Below, piece by piece: positions 42,105-55,403 of a stretch of DNA of 64,000 nucleotides. A model generated the notes under the pieces. The model did not search any database and was not told the DNA's origin. It was given only the letters and a program-made list of their open reading frames with translations. A program made the position numbers and the translations under genes. Source of the DNA: Silene latifolia (lineage: Eukaryota > Streptophyta > Magnoliopsida > Caryophyllales > Caryophyllaceae); assembly GCF_048544455.1 (NCBI RefSeq), contig NC_133536.1, positions 167,954,325 to 168,018,324 on the forward strand, in the 5' to 3' direction. Positions within the stretch are counted from its first letter, which is position 1. Every line of letters begins with the position of its first letter.

Positions 42105-45090
42105 TTATTGTGCGACATCATCCCCAGTTGTACTTTTAACAGTTAAGGCCACATCGAGAAGAACGTTCTTAATTTCGAGCACAAGCTCACTCTTGCGGAC
42201 TTGTCTTTCAGTGAACTCATGGTAGTTAATGGTGTGCTGGAGACGCAACGTCATTTTAATGGTAGTCATATTCTCTAACTCAATCTCCCAGTGATGTCCC
42301 CCGGCCCAGTATTGTGGATTGTTCTCAATGTAACTGCAGAATAAAAAATCCATATAAGTAATTAAAAAGCAATCCCCTAAATTATAGGTACATAATTGGG
42401 AAAGTTCGAGTTCAGTAGGCAATAGGGGATATAGAATTCAAAATCAGGAGGCTAATATGTAGAGAAAAATATATGGGGTTAAACATATATGGATGTTTTA
42501 CCTAAATCTTACTACCTCTTGTTATCGAGTAGTCTGTCTCTCCTCTGTTTGGGTAAGGCCTAGCCGTCAGGCGTATTTGGATATTCTAATAGCCTTATAT
42601 GTAAGTCTAAAAACGTTACCTTCTTATTTTGTTTCTGAGGTGATCCAATTTATGAGTGGGTGTATTGATATCTAAAGAAAGTGTGACAAAGTCACCCATA
42701 TGAGGGCTTCTTGTATAGTTGCTGATAGATTGGTTAGACAAAACTGCGTTTGGATAATGTTTCATCTCATTGTCAAATGTCAACACCGTTGTTGTAAGAA
42801 AGTTAATTTCCTCAATGATCACCTGCCATTTACATTAATCTTGTTAGAAATTACATATAGATCTTTCAACAAACTAAAAGATAAAGTATTCTCTGTCACT
42901 TGCTCTGTCCCGATCACCTGTTTCCATATTTTATTTTGGGTGTCTCGTTCGTTAACTTGTTTTCCCTCCTCTTTAATAATACTTTTAAAGAATATATTAA
43001 TCTTCCACATACATTCTAATCCGTTTGTCATATAATAAATGATCTCTTCTTTTTTATTTCCTTGATTTTTGTACTAAAATCAAAGTTAATCAAATGATTG
43101 GGACCCAAGCTAAGGTATATTTACCTTGCAATAATATCCATAAACAATTAAAGAGAAATGTATCGTCAATTGAACTTAAATTGGCTTACCGGGGTATTAT
43201 CAATTAGACAACAATCGCCAATGTCGAAAGGATGCACAAGAAACACAAACAAAATGTTTTCAAGAAGTTTCTTAGTAGTTTCTCCGAAAATGAAGGCCGA
43301 ACCAACAAGTGCACTCCCAATGAGGAAAATGACTTTCCTAGTCTCAACTCTAAGCATAATAAGCCATAGAGCAAAGATAAGGAAAACCAAAAGCACGTCT
43401 ACAAATCTATTAAACATCTTGAATAAGCTCTTGTTTGCATCCAAAGCGCGAACTAGTGCTTTACGGTATTTATATACCTTCACCTATGATAAGCATTCAA
43501 AGAACTTATGTCAATATCCTGGCTAACAAATTCTTGCATGAGACTATGACCCATAAAATAAGTGACAAGTAAATGATGCAATTAATTACCATCCATTTTT
43601 TGAAAATATCAATTTGAACATGTCGGCTATGGGCTCCTTCGAGCAAACAGTTCTCCACTTCATCCAATTTTTCTTTTGAGAAACACCTTAATAGTTCTCG
43701 CTTTCCTAGGTGAGGACTTGAAACAACATTTGGGATTACCAACACAAACAAGTTAGATACAACAAAACAAATGAACTCCGTATTCCATGCAATTTACTCC
43801 GTATGAGAAAATTCGAGTAAATAACATGCAATTTATAACACGAAAAGGTTTACGGATAAATGATAATGAAAATTGCATCGATAATTAATAGCGGAAGGTT
43901 ACTTACGATTCAACTTCATCAGAAACCATTAAAGGAAAGATGGTCTTAGCGGCGAGAATAGCTTCATTTTCGCCATCAATATTTTCACATTCAATTTTCT
44001 TTTCATCTTGGCTATACTTGTAATATTTTAGACTCGGATTTTCAATCATCTCCTCAATCAAAATCTTCATCCCCCAACAAGAAACATTTTCTTGGCGAAC
44101 ATCCTCAAAGCTTGACAAATCAACCACCCTTCTTTCCTTTCTTCCTAGACCTACTTTACGAAAGGAATTCGTCTTATAACTACTTGAACTCGTAATTACA
44201 AAATCAGTATCATCTTGACTATTGGAATTTTCAGCTTGAGATCCTTGGGAGAGCCTTTCAATCACATATTGATGAAATAGTGCTTTTTTAATTCTGTCAA
44301 AAAATCGTCTAATGTGAAATGAAGATTTCGCCTTCATAATCACCAAGTCCTTTAATACCCATAAGAAAGAACCTAATATTAAGGTCACTAATGTCACCGT
44401 TATGATATGAAAAGTCGTAGCATATTTTTTCTTGATTACGCCAATGTCTTGTTGTGGTAGGCCTAGGTAGCTAGGTTCATCCACCACCCAGAGCCAAGCG
44501 ACGAGTATCATACTAAACCATAGCACAACCGTGGCACTCTCACCCAACCCGACAACATAGTATATCACATTTTCTCTAATAGAGAAGTCTCGGTCTATAA
44601 AGAGCATGATGAATTTAACGATGGCATAGCTTAGGAGAGGGCCAGATAGAAGTGCCGCGATTAGCAAGCACCATTGCCACATCCGTAAGCCTTTTAGGGA
44701 CGCTTCTTGAAACACACGAACTTTAATACTTGCGATACATAATCCAATCGCCAAAAAGCATATTGCTAGGTAGCACGAACATAAAACCCTTCTTCTCGTC
44801 TCTTTGTCGAACATTTTGTAATTGCTAGACTTAGCGTTCTGTTTCTTCTTGATTTCTTTGTTATCATATGTAGTATTATCATCATTTTGTTGATCATTTG
44901 GTGGTTCTTCAACCACAGATATTTGTCGGAGCATTGTCTCAGTATTGTGCTTCCTGACCATGTCGTCTTTGTCAATCCAAAATAAAACCCCATTAATACG
45001 AACATGTGGTGTGGGTACAACTACATGGTCCATCGTTCTGTTAATCTCGTTATGGTTCTCTAGTACAAACACCACACTGTACCAAGACAT
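42105..45090 (-). CDS. MSL10-like: MscS-like (MSL10-type) mechanosensitive ion channel, five exons
   Basis: Exons on the minus strand: 45090-43907, 43716-43590, 43483-43190, 42822-42620, 42333-42105. All four introns are GT-AG and all junctions keep frame, giving 678 residues, a little shorter than typical MSL9/MSL10 proteins. Six membrane segments are visible: four in exon 1 (residues about 102-124, 138-165, 175-203, 227-251) and two in exon 3. Family landmarks are SSFHIRRFFDRIKKALFHQY (exon 1), VHPFDIGDCC (exon 3, the pore-proximal MscS region), EEINFLTTTVLTFDNE and YPNAVLSNQSISNYTRSPHM (exon 4), and YIENNPQYWA (exon 5). MSL channels open under membrane tension and pass anions at the plasma membrane. 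The N-terminal cytosolic region is short; ATG 45033 is an alternative start. No stops occur. Expression cannot be judged. Confidence 0.9.
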
Positions 45091-45868
45091 TGAAATTATT
45101 ACTCCTAGTTAAACCACAGCTATCTAAGGATACTACTCACTTCATCCTATTCATTATTTCATTTATTTATTTATTTGGGATTTTCTCTTGTGTAACCCTC
45201 AATTATTTCATTTTCTCCCTTGTAACCCGCTTTTTTGAAAAAAAAAAAAATTAAATTGTTTTGTTAAATCAATGATCTCGTAAAGAATAGTAAATTTGAA
45301 ATATAATATCCGTTATGAGAACTTGTGACTGGGAGTTCTCATCCATCAAAATTTCTCCCGTAAGAAAATTTGACTAATCATAGTTCCAGAATACAAGCTC
45401 AAAAAACAATGATAATGTTTTTCAAACTGGAAAACTCGTAAAGGCGATTGATTTGAAAAAAAAAATTATCATGAAGTCGTATCCACTAGTAGAAGTTATT
45501 TTTTCAAAAAAAGAGCGGGAAAAGTGAAAAAATGAAATAGTTGAGGTATACAAATATACTACCTACGAGTCTACGACCAAGAAGAAATGTAACATTTATT
45601 ATAAACTGACGATTCAAACCAAAGGCAACATTCCTTATTTGGCACACAACATTACCAAGTTGTCCTTATACTCATTTGATAATTACACAAAATGTCATTA
45701 CATGCCCCACCTACGAACACACAATTAAACTCATAATTAAATGACCCACCTATTTTTTCCCTTTTTACCCCTCCATTTTCCCCTTTTTCTTATATTCTCC
45801 ATTATCCCCTAAGTTACCTTTAATCTGGGTCGGAGGGAGTGTGAAATATCCTAAATTAAAATAGTTAG
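45091..45868. other. Upstream region of the MSL gene, no gene seen
   Basis: A/T-rich DNA that should include the MSL promoter and 5' leader; no TATA box could be assigned with confidence. TACTCACTTCATCC (45134-45147) and GGGTCGGAGGGAGTGT (45827-45842) resemble opposite ends of a Stowaway-type MITE, but the pair does not align well as inverted repeats. Confidence 0.4.
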
Positions 45869-47500
45869 TCTGCGTCCGATGGGAGGAAAGAGATTTCATG
45901 GATTGCCTGGCGAAATCTTTGTAAACCTAAATGCCAAAGAGGGATGGACTTTCGAAATTCTAGAATGTTTAATGTTGTTATTCTGGGCAAGCAAGCTTGG
46001 AGACTAGCTTTCAATCCGAGTAGCCTTTGGACGAGGGTCCTGGTTGCTAAATACTATCCGGATGGGGAGTTTATGACGACTGCTTTGCGACACAATCTGA
46101 GTTATACATGGAAAAGCGTGGTTGAAGCGAGAATGGTTCTTGACCGAGGCTTGAGGCGGAGAATTGGTGATGGTTTGGATACGAAGGTGTGGGGACAGGC
46201 TTGTATTCAAGTGACACAAAGGGGTAGGGTGATTTCGCCGTGTTTGGATGATAATTCGGAGTTGAGGGTGGCTGACCTGATGAGTCCGAATGGGAGGAGT
46301 GGATAACTGCGAGATAGGAGTAGCTTTTCCTTTCTTTAGAATTTGAGCGTATTGCTAATATAAGGGTTAGTCTGAACCGTCCTAAGGATTCGTGGTACTG
46401 GAATATGGAAAAGGATGAGAGGTACACGGTTAAGTCAGCATACAAGTTGTTGGCCGGGGAGGCTATTGATATGGCTAAGGCTTCGGATGGGGAGAGGGGG
46501 CGTTGGCTGTGGAATAGACTCTGGAAGGTACTTGTTTGGCCTCGCATCAAGTTGTTCTTCTGCCAGCTGTGCAACGAAGCAATAGCAACAAGGACGAACA
46601 TTGCAGCTCGTACTGGAGGGGAGTACACTATTTGCTCTATTTGTAATTCTTTTAATGAGTCGTGTCTTTATTTATTTAGGGATTGTGAGATGGCTACATG
46701 GGTGTGGGACGGGTTGGAGATGGAGGGAGATGATGGGGATTAGTGTAACGGGATTAGAGATTTGGGTCGAGGCTAAATGGAGGGAGATAGGGGCGGAGCA
46801 ATATGCGAGGTTCATGGTGGGAGCACCGTAATAAAGTGGTGTTTGACAATCATAAGGTGTCGGTGGAGGGAGTCGTGAAACGAGCTCGAGATGTAATACA
46901 CGAGATCGAAGAAGGAGAGGCTGGGGAGGAGCGGGGAGAGGCTCGGAGGTCAACAAAGAATGGCGGAAAGGAAGGGGAGGAAGAGCGTATGGGGTGGGTA
47001 CCAGCGGACGTCGGTGTTGTGAAAATAAATGTCGATGCCGGAGTCAGAGTGGGTGAGGGACGGTGTGTCGTCTAGTGTGGTTTGTAAGGATAAGCATGGA
47101 GTGGTGCTATGTGCGGTTAGTATTATTTTGGAACCACATGTTGCGGAGGCGACGATGACGGTCTATAATAAGCGCTTCATGAAGGTTATCGAGATGTGGT
47201 TGTGGAGGGCGACTGTTTGCAAGTCATCGATATTTTGAAGAAAAAGACTCAACGATGGAGCATGTTTTCACTTATTATTGATGATATTTTAGCTATGTGT
47301 AATTCTTTTAATTCATTTACATGGTCTTATTATACTAGTCGTAATAATAATTGTGTCGCTCATTCTCTAGCTCATGTTAGTCCTAGCATAGTTGGTAGAA
47401 TGGTTTAAAAGAATGAGTTTCCGCGTGAAGCGAACATTCGTATTGCATTTCATTTATCTTTATTGAAGTAATGCCTCCAGGCTTTTTTCCCTAAATAAAA
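45869..47500 (+). mobile_element. 5'-truncated LINE: RT end, zinc-finger and RNase H-like regions
   Basis: Translation gives the region after reverse transcriptase (MDFRNSRMFNVVILGKQAWR, 45944 on), then zf-RVT (AYKLLAGE, WPRIKLFFCQLCNEA, CSICNSFNESCLYLFRDC at 46405-46740), then RNase H-like pieces (KINVDAGV, VVEGDCLQVIDILKKKTQRW, NCVAHSLAHV) to 47408. Frame changes near 46310, 46745, 46830 and 47075 and several stops inactivate it. The 3' end has a short A-run at 47497-47503. AAATAG(T/C)TA on either side could be a weak target duplication. There is no endonuclease or ORF1, as expected for a 5'-truncated insertion upstream of the MSL gene. Confidence 0.82.
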
Positions 47501-48169
47501 AAATAGCTAAACAAATGATCTGGAAGAAGGAGTATGTATATGTTCAAGGTTCCGTTGAATCTTTTCTTTTTCCCTCATCCATCACGGTTATCACTAATTC
47601 TCATTTGTGACGGACAAAATCTATCACAACCTTGTGACGTGAGCTAAAGGAGCAAGTGGAAGGGGCAAATGGGAGAGAGTTGTGAGAGGTCATAAGCTTG
47701 TGACCGTCACAAGCAAGATGGGTTGCACTGTTATATCTTCCTTCTCTTGTTCCAACTTCCTCCCTTCACACACTATTATATTTAAAGAACTTTCAAAATA
47801 TAACATTTTCCTTTTTTTTTTTTATAAATCTAATACATAATTATCCGTTAAGTATGTGCCGTGTTGAGTCTCATTAGGATATTGGAAAGTCTGTTTAAAG
47901 ATGGATGTTTGGTTTGTTTTAGGAAATTGTATAGGTTTACTACTACTCTTATTTTCAAATCTCAATAAGTCCTTTTTTTTGTGTGGAATAACAATATAAA
48001 GACATTTGTATTAGCTTTTAAGGGGAGAGAGAAAGGTAGAAATTTTGAAGAGGCAAATGTGAGAGCTCATCTATTGTAATATGTAATTCTCTCTAGATAG
48101 TGAAATATTTTCCCCTACTCTTGGGAGAGATTTTGCGCAACAGTTAGCTACAAATATCGACAGACTTGA
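47501..48169. other. Intergenic DNA with a possible unclassified MITE
   Basis: No coding sequence. GTGACGGACAAAATC (47608-47622) and GCTTGTGACCGTCACAAGC (47697-47715) are palindromic or inverted relative to each other and could be remains of a miniature transposon, but no target duplication is visible. A T-run lies near 47812-47823. Confidence 0.35.
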
Positions 48170-48970
48170 GTCATGGAATAATTTTGGACTATGACAAATA
48201 ATCATGAAAGCTTTGCTTAAGGAGTAGTGCATTTGTAAATCGGTGACGCCAGGGTTCTCCATGAAGGTGACAAAGATTACCACAAGGCCTCGGGTGGCGG
48301 TTGCTGAGTTGTCAGTCACGGAAATAGAGGATCGCGAGATGGTAATTAACAATAGAGTAAATGGCTCATGCTACGATATTTTTATGTTCGGTATACGACG
48401 TTATTATAGAAGTTGTAAGAGAGAAAACTGCAGCTGACTTGTGAACATAATTGGAGTCTCTTTATACGACTTAAACACTCACCAATAAATTGTTATTGAA
48501 ACAACATTTGTTTGGCCTTAGAATGCAAGAAGGTACGTCACTCATGATCATCTTAATACACTTAACTCTATTTTACTAGATCTACGTAATTTAGATGTTA
48601 AGATATAAGATGGATGTTGGGCTTATTTTATCGGTTTCTTTACTGTCATTATATGAGAACTTTGCAGAGTTACTCGTGGTGAGTAATAAAGAGACTTTGA
48701 CCTTAGAAGAGGTAAAGTCATCGCTTCACACTAAGGAGTCACGCCAGAAGGCAATTAATATTGTGGTAGATAATAAGGCTTTGTGATTGGTTGTCAAATC
48801 TGATAGGTAAAGGGTTGATACTGGAGGGAATAAGAAGTATTATAGGCCTAACTCAAAGGAACCTTGTTCGAGTGATTTTTGCTATAGTTGTGGAGAAAAG
48901 GGTCATTAAAAGGTAGAAGTTCCTAAGTCGAGAAATGAAAATTCTGTTTCTTATGCATCTGCACGACAAT
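48170..48970 (+). pseudogene. Ty1/copia gag relic
   Basis: Fragments appear in collinear order: NNFGLWQIIMKALLKE (48173 on, one base short of frame), EVVREKTAADL followed by LESLYTT (48400-48465), NKLLLKQHLFGLRMQEGT (about 48488), DHLNTLNSILLDLRNLDVKI (about 48548), LLSLYENFAELLVVSNKETL (from 48634), and a zinc knuckle remnant CYSCGEKGH (about 48880). These match the UBN2-type gag of plant copia elements. Many stops and frame changes are present. No LTR, primer site or pol is found nearby, so it is an isolated old fragment, perhaps cut by the LINE at 49272. Confidence 0.75.
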
Positions 48971-49311
48971 TTCGTATTTAATGTATTTTACATACCAATC
49001 TCATGCATTTTTATCAAAGTAAAAATATTTACCTCTAAAATAATTTAGGGCTGGACCGCTGAAGCCTATCCCTAGATGCACCCATGTTTTTAAGGAAGTA
49101 ATTAACAAATGAGGTCTTATAAAGGTAGTGTTTGATAATAAGTCAACCTATTTTTTTTTTGGTGCAAATAATAAGTCAACCTATCATATGCATCTAACAG
49201 CCTATTAACAAGGACAAAATTTAGTCTTCGTGTTCTACTTATTATTTTATGACCCCAGTAATCGATCTCAACCGCTCCATAGTCCCCACAACGCTTAATC
49301 CTCTCTCTAGG

Positions 49312-50650
49312 ATGTTCTCTCAAGGAAATCCTCTTGCTTCATCCTCTTCTCCTACTCCAAATTTTGAAGACGACCAAAATAATCATTCAACTAAGAAACT
49401 CAAAATGAATCAAATCTCCACCAATACAGAGATCCTCCCAACGCAAAATGTTGGGCTATCTCTGGAACCGAAGGCAAACACCCATTTGTCCTGTTCGGAT
49501 TCGGTACCAAGGGTGTCTTACAGAGACTCTTTAAGTAGGGGGGGGGGGGTCACCTTCTTTTGTCATTAATGCAGGGATGGATTTTACTGTCTCGACCAAT
49601 GAAATTTTCGAAGAAGCATCTAATGATGACTCAGAAGACAGCGAAACTGCAAATGACCCCTCATGCCCTACCATTTTGCTAACAAAAGAGAAAAAAGTGA
49701 AGATACGGAAACATTGGAGGGACAATCTTATTATCAAGAGTTTTGATAGGAACATAGGGTATTTTACGCTGCTGCGTCAAATCAAGAAAAAGTGGGCACT
49801 TAAGGGAGGCCTTACCCTTATGGATGTAGGCCATGCTTTCTATGTGGCACGCTTTACTAACAAGGAGGATTATGACCATGTTTTGGCGGAGGTCCTTGGC
49901 TAATTGGGATCATTATCTCACGATTCGCAAATGGGTACCCAATTTCATTGCAACTGATGAACCATCCGTCATTTGACCACATGGGTTCGAATTCCAAAAC
50001 TTTCTGTTGAGTACTATCATGAGGACATTTTGAGGAAAATAGGAGCGAAGATAGGTAAGGTCATTCGTATAGATAGGCCTACGACTTTGGCGGAAAGAGG
50101 GCAATTTATTCGCATGGGTGTTGAAGTTGACCTATCAAAACCTTTGCTTTCAAAATTTAGGATGAATGGAAAAGTCTGGATTATTCAATATGAGGCCTAC
50201 GAATGGTCTGCCATAAATGTGGAAAAATTGGTCATAGTGAGAATAATTGTCCATTATTTGAGGTCAATCAAGTCCAACTTCAACCTGGAAATAAAACTAA
50301 TATGGTCATATCTAATGCAAAATAGAATGCTATGTCAGTACCAGAGGAAGCTTATGGATCTTGGATGCACATAAAAAAAACCTGTAATGCGGAAAAATTC
50401 TCGTGTTGAAAGTAACAAGGTTAAAGAGGAACTGGTTCTAGAAAAACCGAGGGGCCAAAATCAGAAGAATGCTAGGGCTTCTGGGTCCATATTTGAGGCG
50501 CTTGAACATGAAACCAGTGAAGTCAATAGCTTAGATATTTTGAGGCCAAAAAGCGCTATGGCTGGGAATAACGATTTCTCAAATCAAGCAGAGATTTTAG
50601 AATTTGATTCCTCCTTAAATAAGGAAAATATCAATTTAATATCACCTTGA
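49312..50650 (+). pseudogene. LINE ORF1: DUF4283-type nucleic acid-binding protein
   Basis: ATG 49312 (MFSQGNPLASSSSPTPNF) opens a Ser/Asn-rich N-terminus. A run of ten G at about 49540 breaks frame inside SYRDSL; the frame resumes before NAGMDFTVS. The DUF4283 part has WRDNLIIKSFDRNIGYFTLL and a stretch containing FYVARFTNKEDYDHVLAE, then VRIPKLSVEYYHEDILRKIG and GVEVDLSKPL. A cysteine-rich knuckle would follow near 50210 but is frame-broken. ORF1 proteins bind LINE RNA and chaperone target-primed reverse transcription. The end is taken as the TGA at 50648; a further open stretch to about 51250 may be the spacer before ORF2. Confidence 0.75.
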
Positions 50651-51311
50651 TTAGGCAAATCGTTCAAGATAATATTTTTGCCGTTAAGGAAAAGATCTCG
50701 CCAATAATAAAGGATTTTATTCCTATAATTTCTCCTGCTGTTAAGGAAACGTCTCCAAAAATTCCTAACCTTCATGGTAATTTGGCTGGTAATGACCTAA
50801 TTTGCTCTAACAATATTCCATCCTCAAAGAACACGCCTACGGCTAAAAGTTTACCCAAAAATCCTAGAACTGATGTATCCAAAACTCACCAACTAACAAT
50901 CTCAAATAAAGAAAATCAGAAAAATACTCCCTGGCATACAAAGTTCAACCTAATACATACAAGAAGTCAGGCAGACCAGTGTTTGTTTCATCCCAACATC
51001 AATATGACCTTAACCTCCTTCTCTCCTCCTCCTCTGATTCCCGTCACCCACCACCTCATAACCCCTCCATCCCATTGCCTTTACTCAACGTCACTAATGG
51101 ATGTCCCAACACTGGTCACGGCCATGCCTTTGACTCACTCCCCGGAGTTATGTCTGACTGCCAAACAACACTTAAAGCCGCCACCTCTAGAGATGGAGTT
51201 GATAGTGAGGATACCTTCACGGATATGGAGGATTCTCGAGAAGCTCTCTGATGTTTATTTGTCATCGGTTTCAATTTATCCAACTGAATTTATGGATCAT
51301 TTTCCCAATCA

Positions 51312-54300
51312 TTTGAACAATCGTCCAGGCTTGCGTCTGTTGACGTGGAATGTACAAGGTGCAGGTAATACTGCGTTCTTAACTATGCTTAATGAAATTG
51401 TCAGAATTAATAAGCCTCAGGTTTTAGAACTTTTTGAGACGCATATCAGTGGCAATATGGCTTAAAGAGTATGTGATAAGATCAATTTTGGTGGTAAAAC
51501 TAGGATCGATGCAGAGGGTTTTAGTGGGGGTATTTGGTTATTTTGGAACCCGGAAGAAGTTACGATATCTCCTATCATTCACCATCCTCAACATATCACT
51601 GTTTAAATCTCTCGAGTTGGGGAGATACCTTGGTACTACTCAACTATTTATGCGAGTCCTGATACTGCGAAAAGGGAAGAATTGCGGAAAGAGCTTGAAA
51701 ACTTTGCCAAATTTCACAATGGACCGTGGCTAGCAATGGGCGATTTTAATGACACCCGTTTTCTTCATGAACGGAATGGGCACATTGCTGGCATGAGACG
51801 TCGCTGAAATAAGTTCAATGCGTGGTGTGAAACTAATAACTTGATTGGTTTAGATTATTCGGGGCCGGACTATACATGGTCTCGTGGGCACTCGGTGGAA
51901 AACTACCAATGGGCTAGGCTAGATCGTGCAATGTGCAATACGGAGTGGCGCACTCTGTTCGCGGAAGGATCCCTTCGTCACTTGTTTCAAAATCGTCTGA
52001 TCATTGTCCAATTGTTGTCAGTACTAATATATTTACTCTTATTCCTAAGGTACTTCGCCCTTTTCGTTTCTAAGTGGCTTGGATGTGTCATTCCAAATTT
52101 TCGGAGTTTATGGAATCTAATTGGAACAATGACCAACCTCTATTTCCTTTCATTCACAATTTTGCGGAGCGATTGCAAAATTGGAATATATCCGTCTTTC
52201 ATAATATTTTTGCATAAAAAGGATCCTTGAACGACGGTTGCTGGGTGTTCAAAAAAAAATTTTCAGGGGTGCAAGTTACCTCGTCAAGTTTGAATTAAAA
52301 CTCAAAAAACAGTTGGACGAAGTCTTACGAGAAGAAGAACTGTTTTGGTTTCAAAAATCTCGAATAGAATTTATATGCGATGGGGACAGAAATACACGCC
52401 TCTTTCATTTGAGCACTATTATTAGACGCAGGCATAACCGAATTGAAGGACTTCAAAATGGTACAGGGGACTGGATTTGGGATGCAACTGTGGTTAAGGG
52501 CATGGTGCTTGAATACTTCCATAATCTTTTTGCTGTACCGAACTCACAAGTCGTTCTGGACGGCGTAACGATAGGGTTATTTCCAAAGCTCACAGGTCAA
52601 AAAAGTGAAAAATTGGACCGGAATTATGTGGTGACGAATATCCAATGTGCTCTTAATATCATGTCTCCGTATAAAGCCTCGGATCCGGATGGTTTCCAGG
52701 CTCTTTTCTACCAATATCAATGGAAAATAATTGCTCCTAGCCTTTGTAAGTTTGTGTTTAATGCACTTCATGACGGTATACTGCCTGAAGGACTAGGTGA
52801 AACGTTTTTAGCCTTAATCCCAAAGGTAGATAACCCTCATTTAGTGTCGCAATTCAGACCTATTGGGTTGTGCAATGTGGCATATAATATTATTACTAAA
52901 ATGATTGTAAATTGCCTCAAACCGGTCTTACCCATCTTAATTAATCCAATCCAATGCAGCTTTGTTCCCCGGCGCCAAATCACGGACAATATCATCATTG
53001 TGCAGGAAGCATAGCATTCCATGCGCAATAAGACGGGGAAGAAAGGATTTATGGCACTTAAGCTTGACCTAGAAAAAGCGTACGATAAACTGGAATGGCC
53101 GTTTATTCAGTTTACTCTCCGAGACATGGGGTTACCAGCGAGAATGATTCGAACGATTATGTTGTGCATTAAGTCGGCCACGCTGAATGTTCTTTGGAAT
53201 GGAGAGAAAACCGAGGCTTTTGCTCCTACTCGGGGAATACGACAAGGCGACCCGCTATCACCATATATCTTCACAGTTTGCATGGAAAAACTAAGCCAGC
53301 TAATTGAAGAACATTGTCGCGTAGGGCAGTGGCATGGGTTTTTTGTCTGTAAAGATGGGCCAACCTTAACTCACCTGTTTTTTTGCTGACGATATCATTC
53401 TATTTGGTGAAGCCTCTATTGACCAAGCGCAAACGATTAATAGATGTCTTGATGCGTTTTGTAAGGCATCGGGGCAAACGGTTAGTCGAGCAAAATCTAA
53501 AGTCTTCTTCTCGCCTAATGTTGATGGTGAAGATGTGATAGGCATTTCGAATGAACTTCAAATTGCAAGTACCTGTGACCTTGGCATGTATTTAGGGATT
53601 CCTACCTTGAATGGTCGAGTGACAAAGGAAAGCTTTGAGTTCATTGCCCAAAAGGTGGATAAACGACTGTCAGGATGGAAATCGAAACACCTCTCCTTGG
53701 CTGGTCGGGCAACTCTTATTCAATCGACTTTGTCTACTATTCCGGCTTATGCTATGCAATCGGCCAAAATTCCTAGAGCTTTATGTGACGATCTTGACAA
53801 GAAATCTCGAAGATTCTTATGGGGTGGTGATCAAGATTCCAGAAGTCTAAGCCTAGTTTCATGGGATACGGTGACCAAAGATAAAGAAGACGGAGGTCTT
53901 GTTATTCGGTCCATGCGTCAGGTTAACTCTGTCTTTATGGATAAATTAGGGTGGCGCCTTCTCTCGGAGCCTAACGCCCTTTGGGCCCAGGTTTTGCGTC
54001 ATAAATATTGCAAAGGTCGGTGTGATTCTAACATGTTCAAAACAAAGCAGAATAGCTCCAATGTTTGGAAGGGATTGGTAGACGGGGCTGAGGTCTTAAA
54101 GAAGGGGCTTAATTATTCTATTGGGAATGGTAAGAAAACCCGTTTCTGTAGGGACCCTTGGGCTTTGAACGTGCCACTTGAGGCGTTGTCGCCTATTTAA
54201 ATACCGTCACATTTGATTGATGTCTATGTCGAGTAAATATAGGAACCAAATTCAGGGTGGCGTTGGGAAATTTTCACGGATTACTTTTCTTCAGATTTTC

Positions 54301-55403
54301 TTCAAACAATTGACTCACATGAGGTGATTCAAGGAGATGATAATGAAGATCGAATGTACTGGGTAGGGACATCATCAGGTTTTTTCTCTATCAAGTCATC
54401 CGTTAAAATTATGCGAAATAACCCGGTTCAAGAAGCGGAGTCATTTTGGAAATTACCATGGAAAGTATGGGCTCCTCAAAGAATCCTTATGTTCTTATGG
54501 CTCCTCCTCCATGATAGAGTAATCTCTAATGCCAATAGGGCTCGTCGGGGTTTCACTGAAGACCCTTGCTGTGATGTATGTAACGGAACCGAGGAGACCA
54601 TGCTGCATATTCTACGTGATTGTCCAACTGCCAGGAAGGTATGGTCGCTTTTCTCGAGTGCTAATCTAAATTCATTCTTTACCGCTGACATGCTTTGAGT
54701 ATGGGTGGTTGAGAATCTGTCAAAGGGCAAAATGGATGGGATGGATACCTGACCGTCCACTTTCGCTATAGTTGTGTGGTGGCTGTGGAAGTAGCGCAAT
54801 TGCAGAGTTTTTTGTCGAGGAGAAGAGATTGCTACCAACCCGGTTATCTTCCTTAAACAGCGTATCTGGGAAGTGCTAAATGCAAAGGCGTCCAATGAAC
54901 CGAATCCTATTCCAAATGTCAGGCGGTATCATGAAAGTTTTGTGGGATGGGTTGCCCCACCACCGAACTAGATTACACTCAATATCGATGGTGCATCTAA
55001 AGGCAACCCGGGGCTTTCGGGTGCTGGTGGAGTCTTTCGTAATTCGGCTGGTCAGTTAGTGTTTGCATCTGCGGAGAAGCTTGGAATAGCGACGGTAACT
55101 CGAGCAGAGATTATGGCTTTGAGAAGGGGACTAATACTTGTTCTGGAAAAACGCTTCACTCATTTAATCATGCAGACGGATTCTAAGACCGTTCGTTCTT
55201 TGATGGATGAAAAATTTACATTCCCAACGGCGCATTCTCAATTGATCAATATTTGTCAAGATTTCATACGAGACAATCCTTGGAGAGTGGAACTACATCA
55301 TATTTATCGTGAAGCTAATTGTTGTGCGGATTGGTTGGCTAATAGACGAGTCTCACAAGGGCAGAAATTGATCACATATGACCTTGATAATGTGCCGGAT
55401 TAG
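51312..55403 (+). pseudogene. LINE ORF2: endonuclease, reverse transcriptase, RNase H
   Basis: Endonuclease begins LRLLTWNVQGAGN (about 51330) and continues with MGDFNDTRF (51736) and TWSRGHSVENYQWARLDRAM (51871). Reverse transcriptase has DPDGFQALFY, FRPIGLCNVAYNIITKMIVN, LKLDLEKAYDKLEW and GIRQGDPLSPYIF; the catalytic FADD box (about 53385) is separated by a one-base frameshift in a T-run. The C-terminal part has YLGIPTLNGRV and SGWKSKHLSLAGRATLI, zf-RVT (54440-54650) with CDVCNGTEETMLHILRDCP, and RNase H (54970-55390) with DGASKGNPG, TRAEIMALRRG, QTDSK and EANCCADWLA. Stops include 51463, 53012, 54198 and 54696. The protein would nick DNA and prime reverse transcription from the nick. Confidence 0.92.

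Noticed and set aside
45131..45842. A 0.7-kb MITE bounded by CACTTCATCC and GGAGGGAGTGT
   Set aside because: Inverted-repeat match is poor beyond the first few bases and no clear TA duplication; left as a possibility in the intergenic note.
46071..46956. Long minus-strand open frames across the second LINE
   Set aside because: Antisense to recognisable zf-RVT and post-RT sequence; composition effect.
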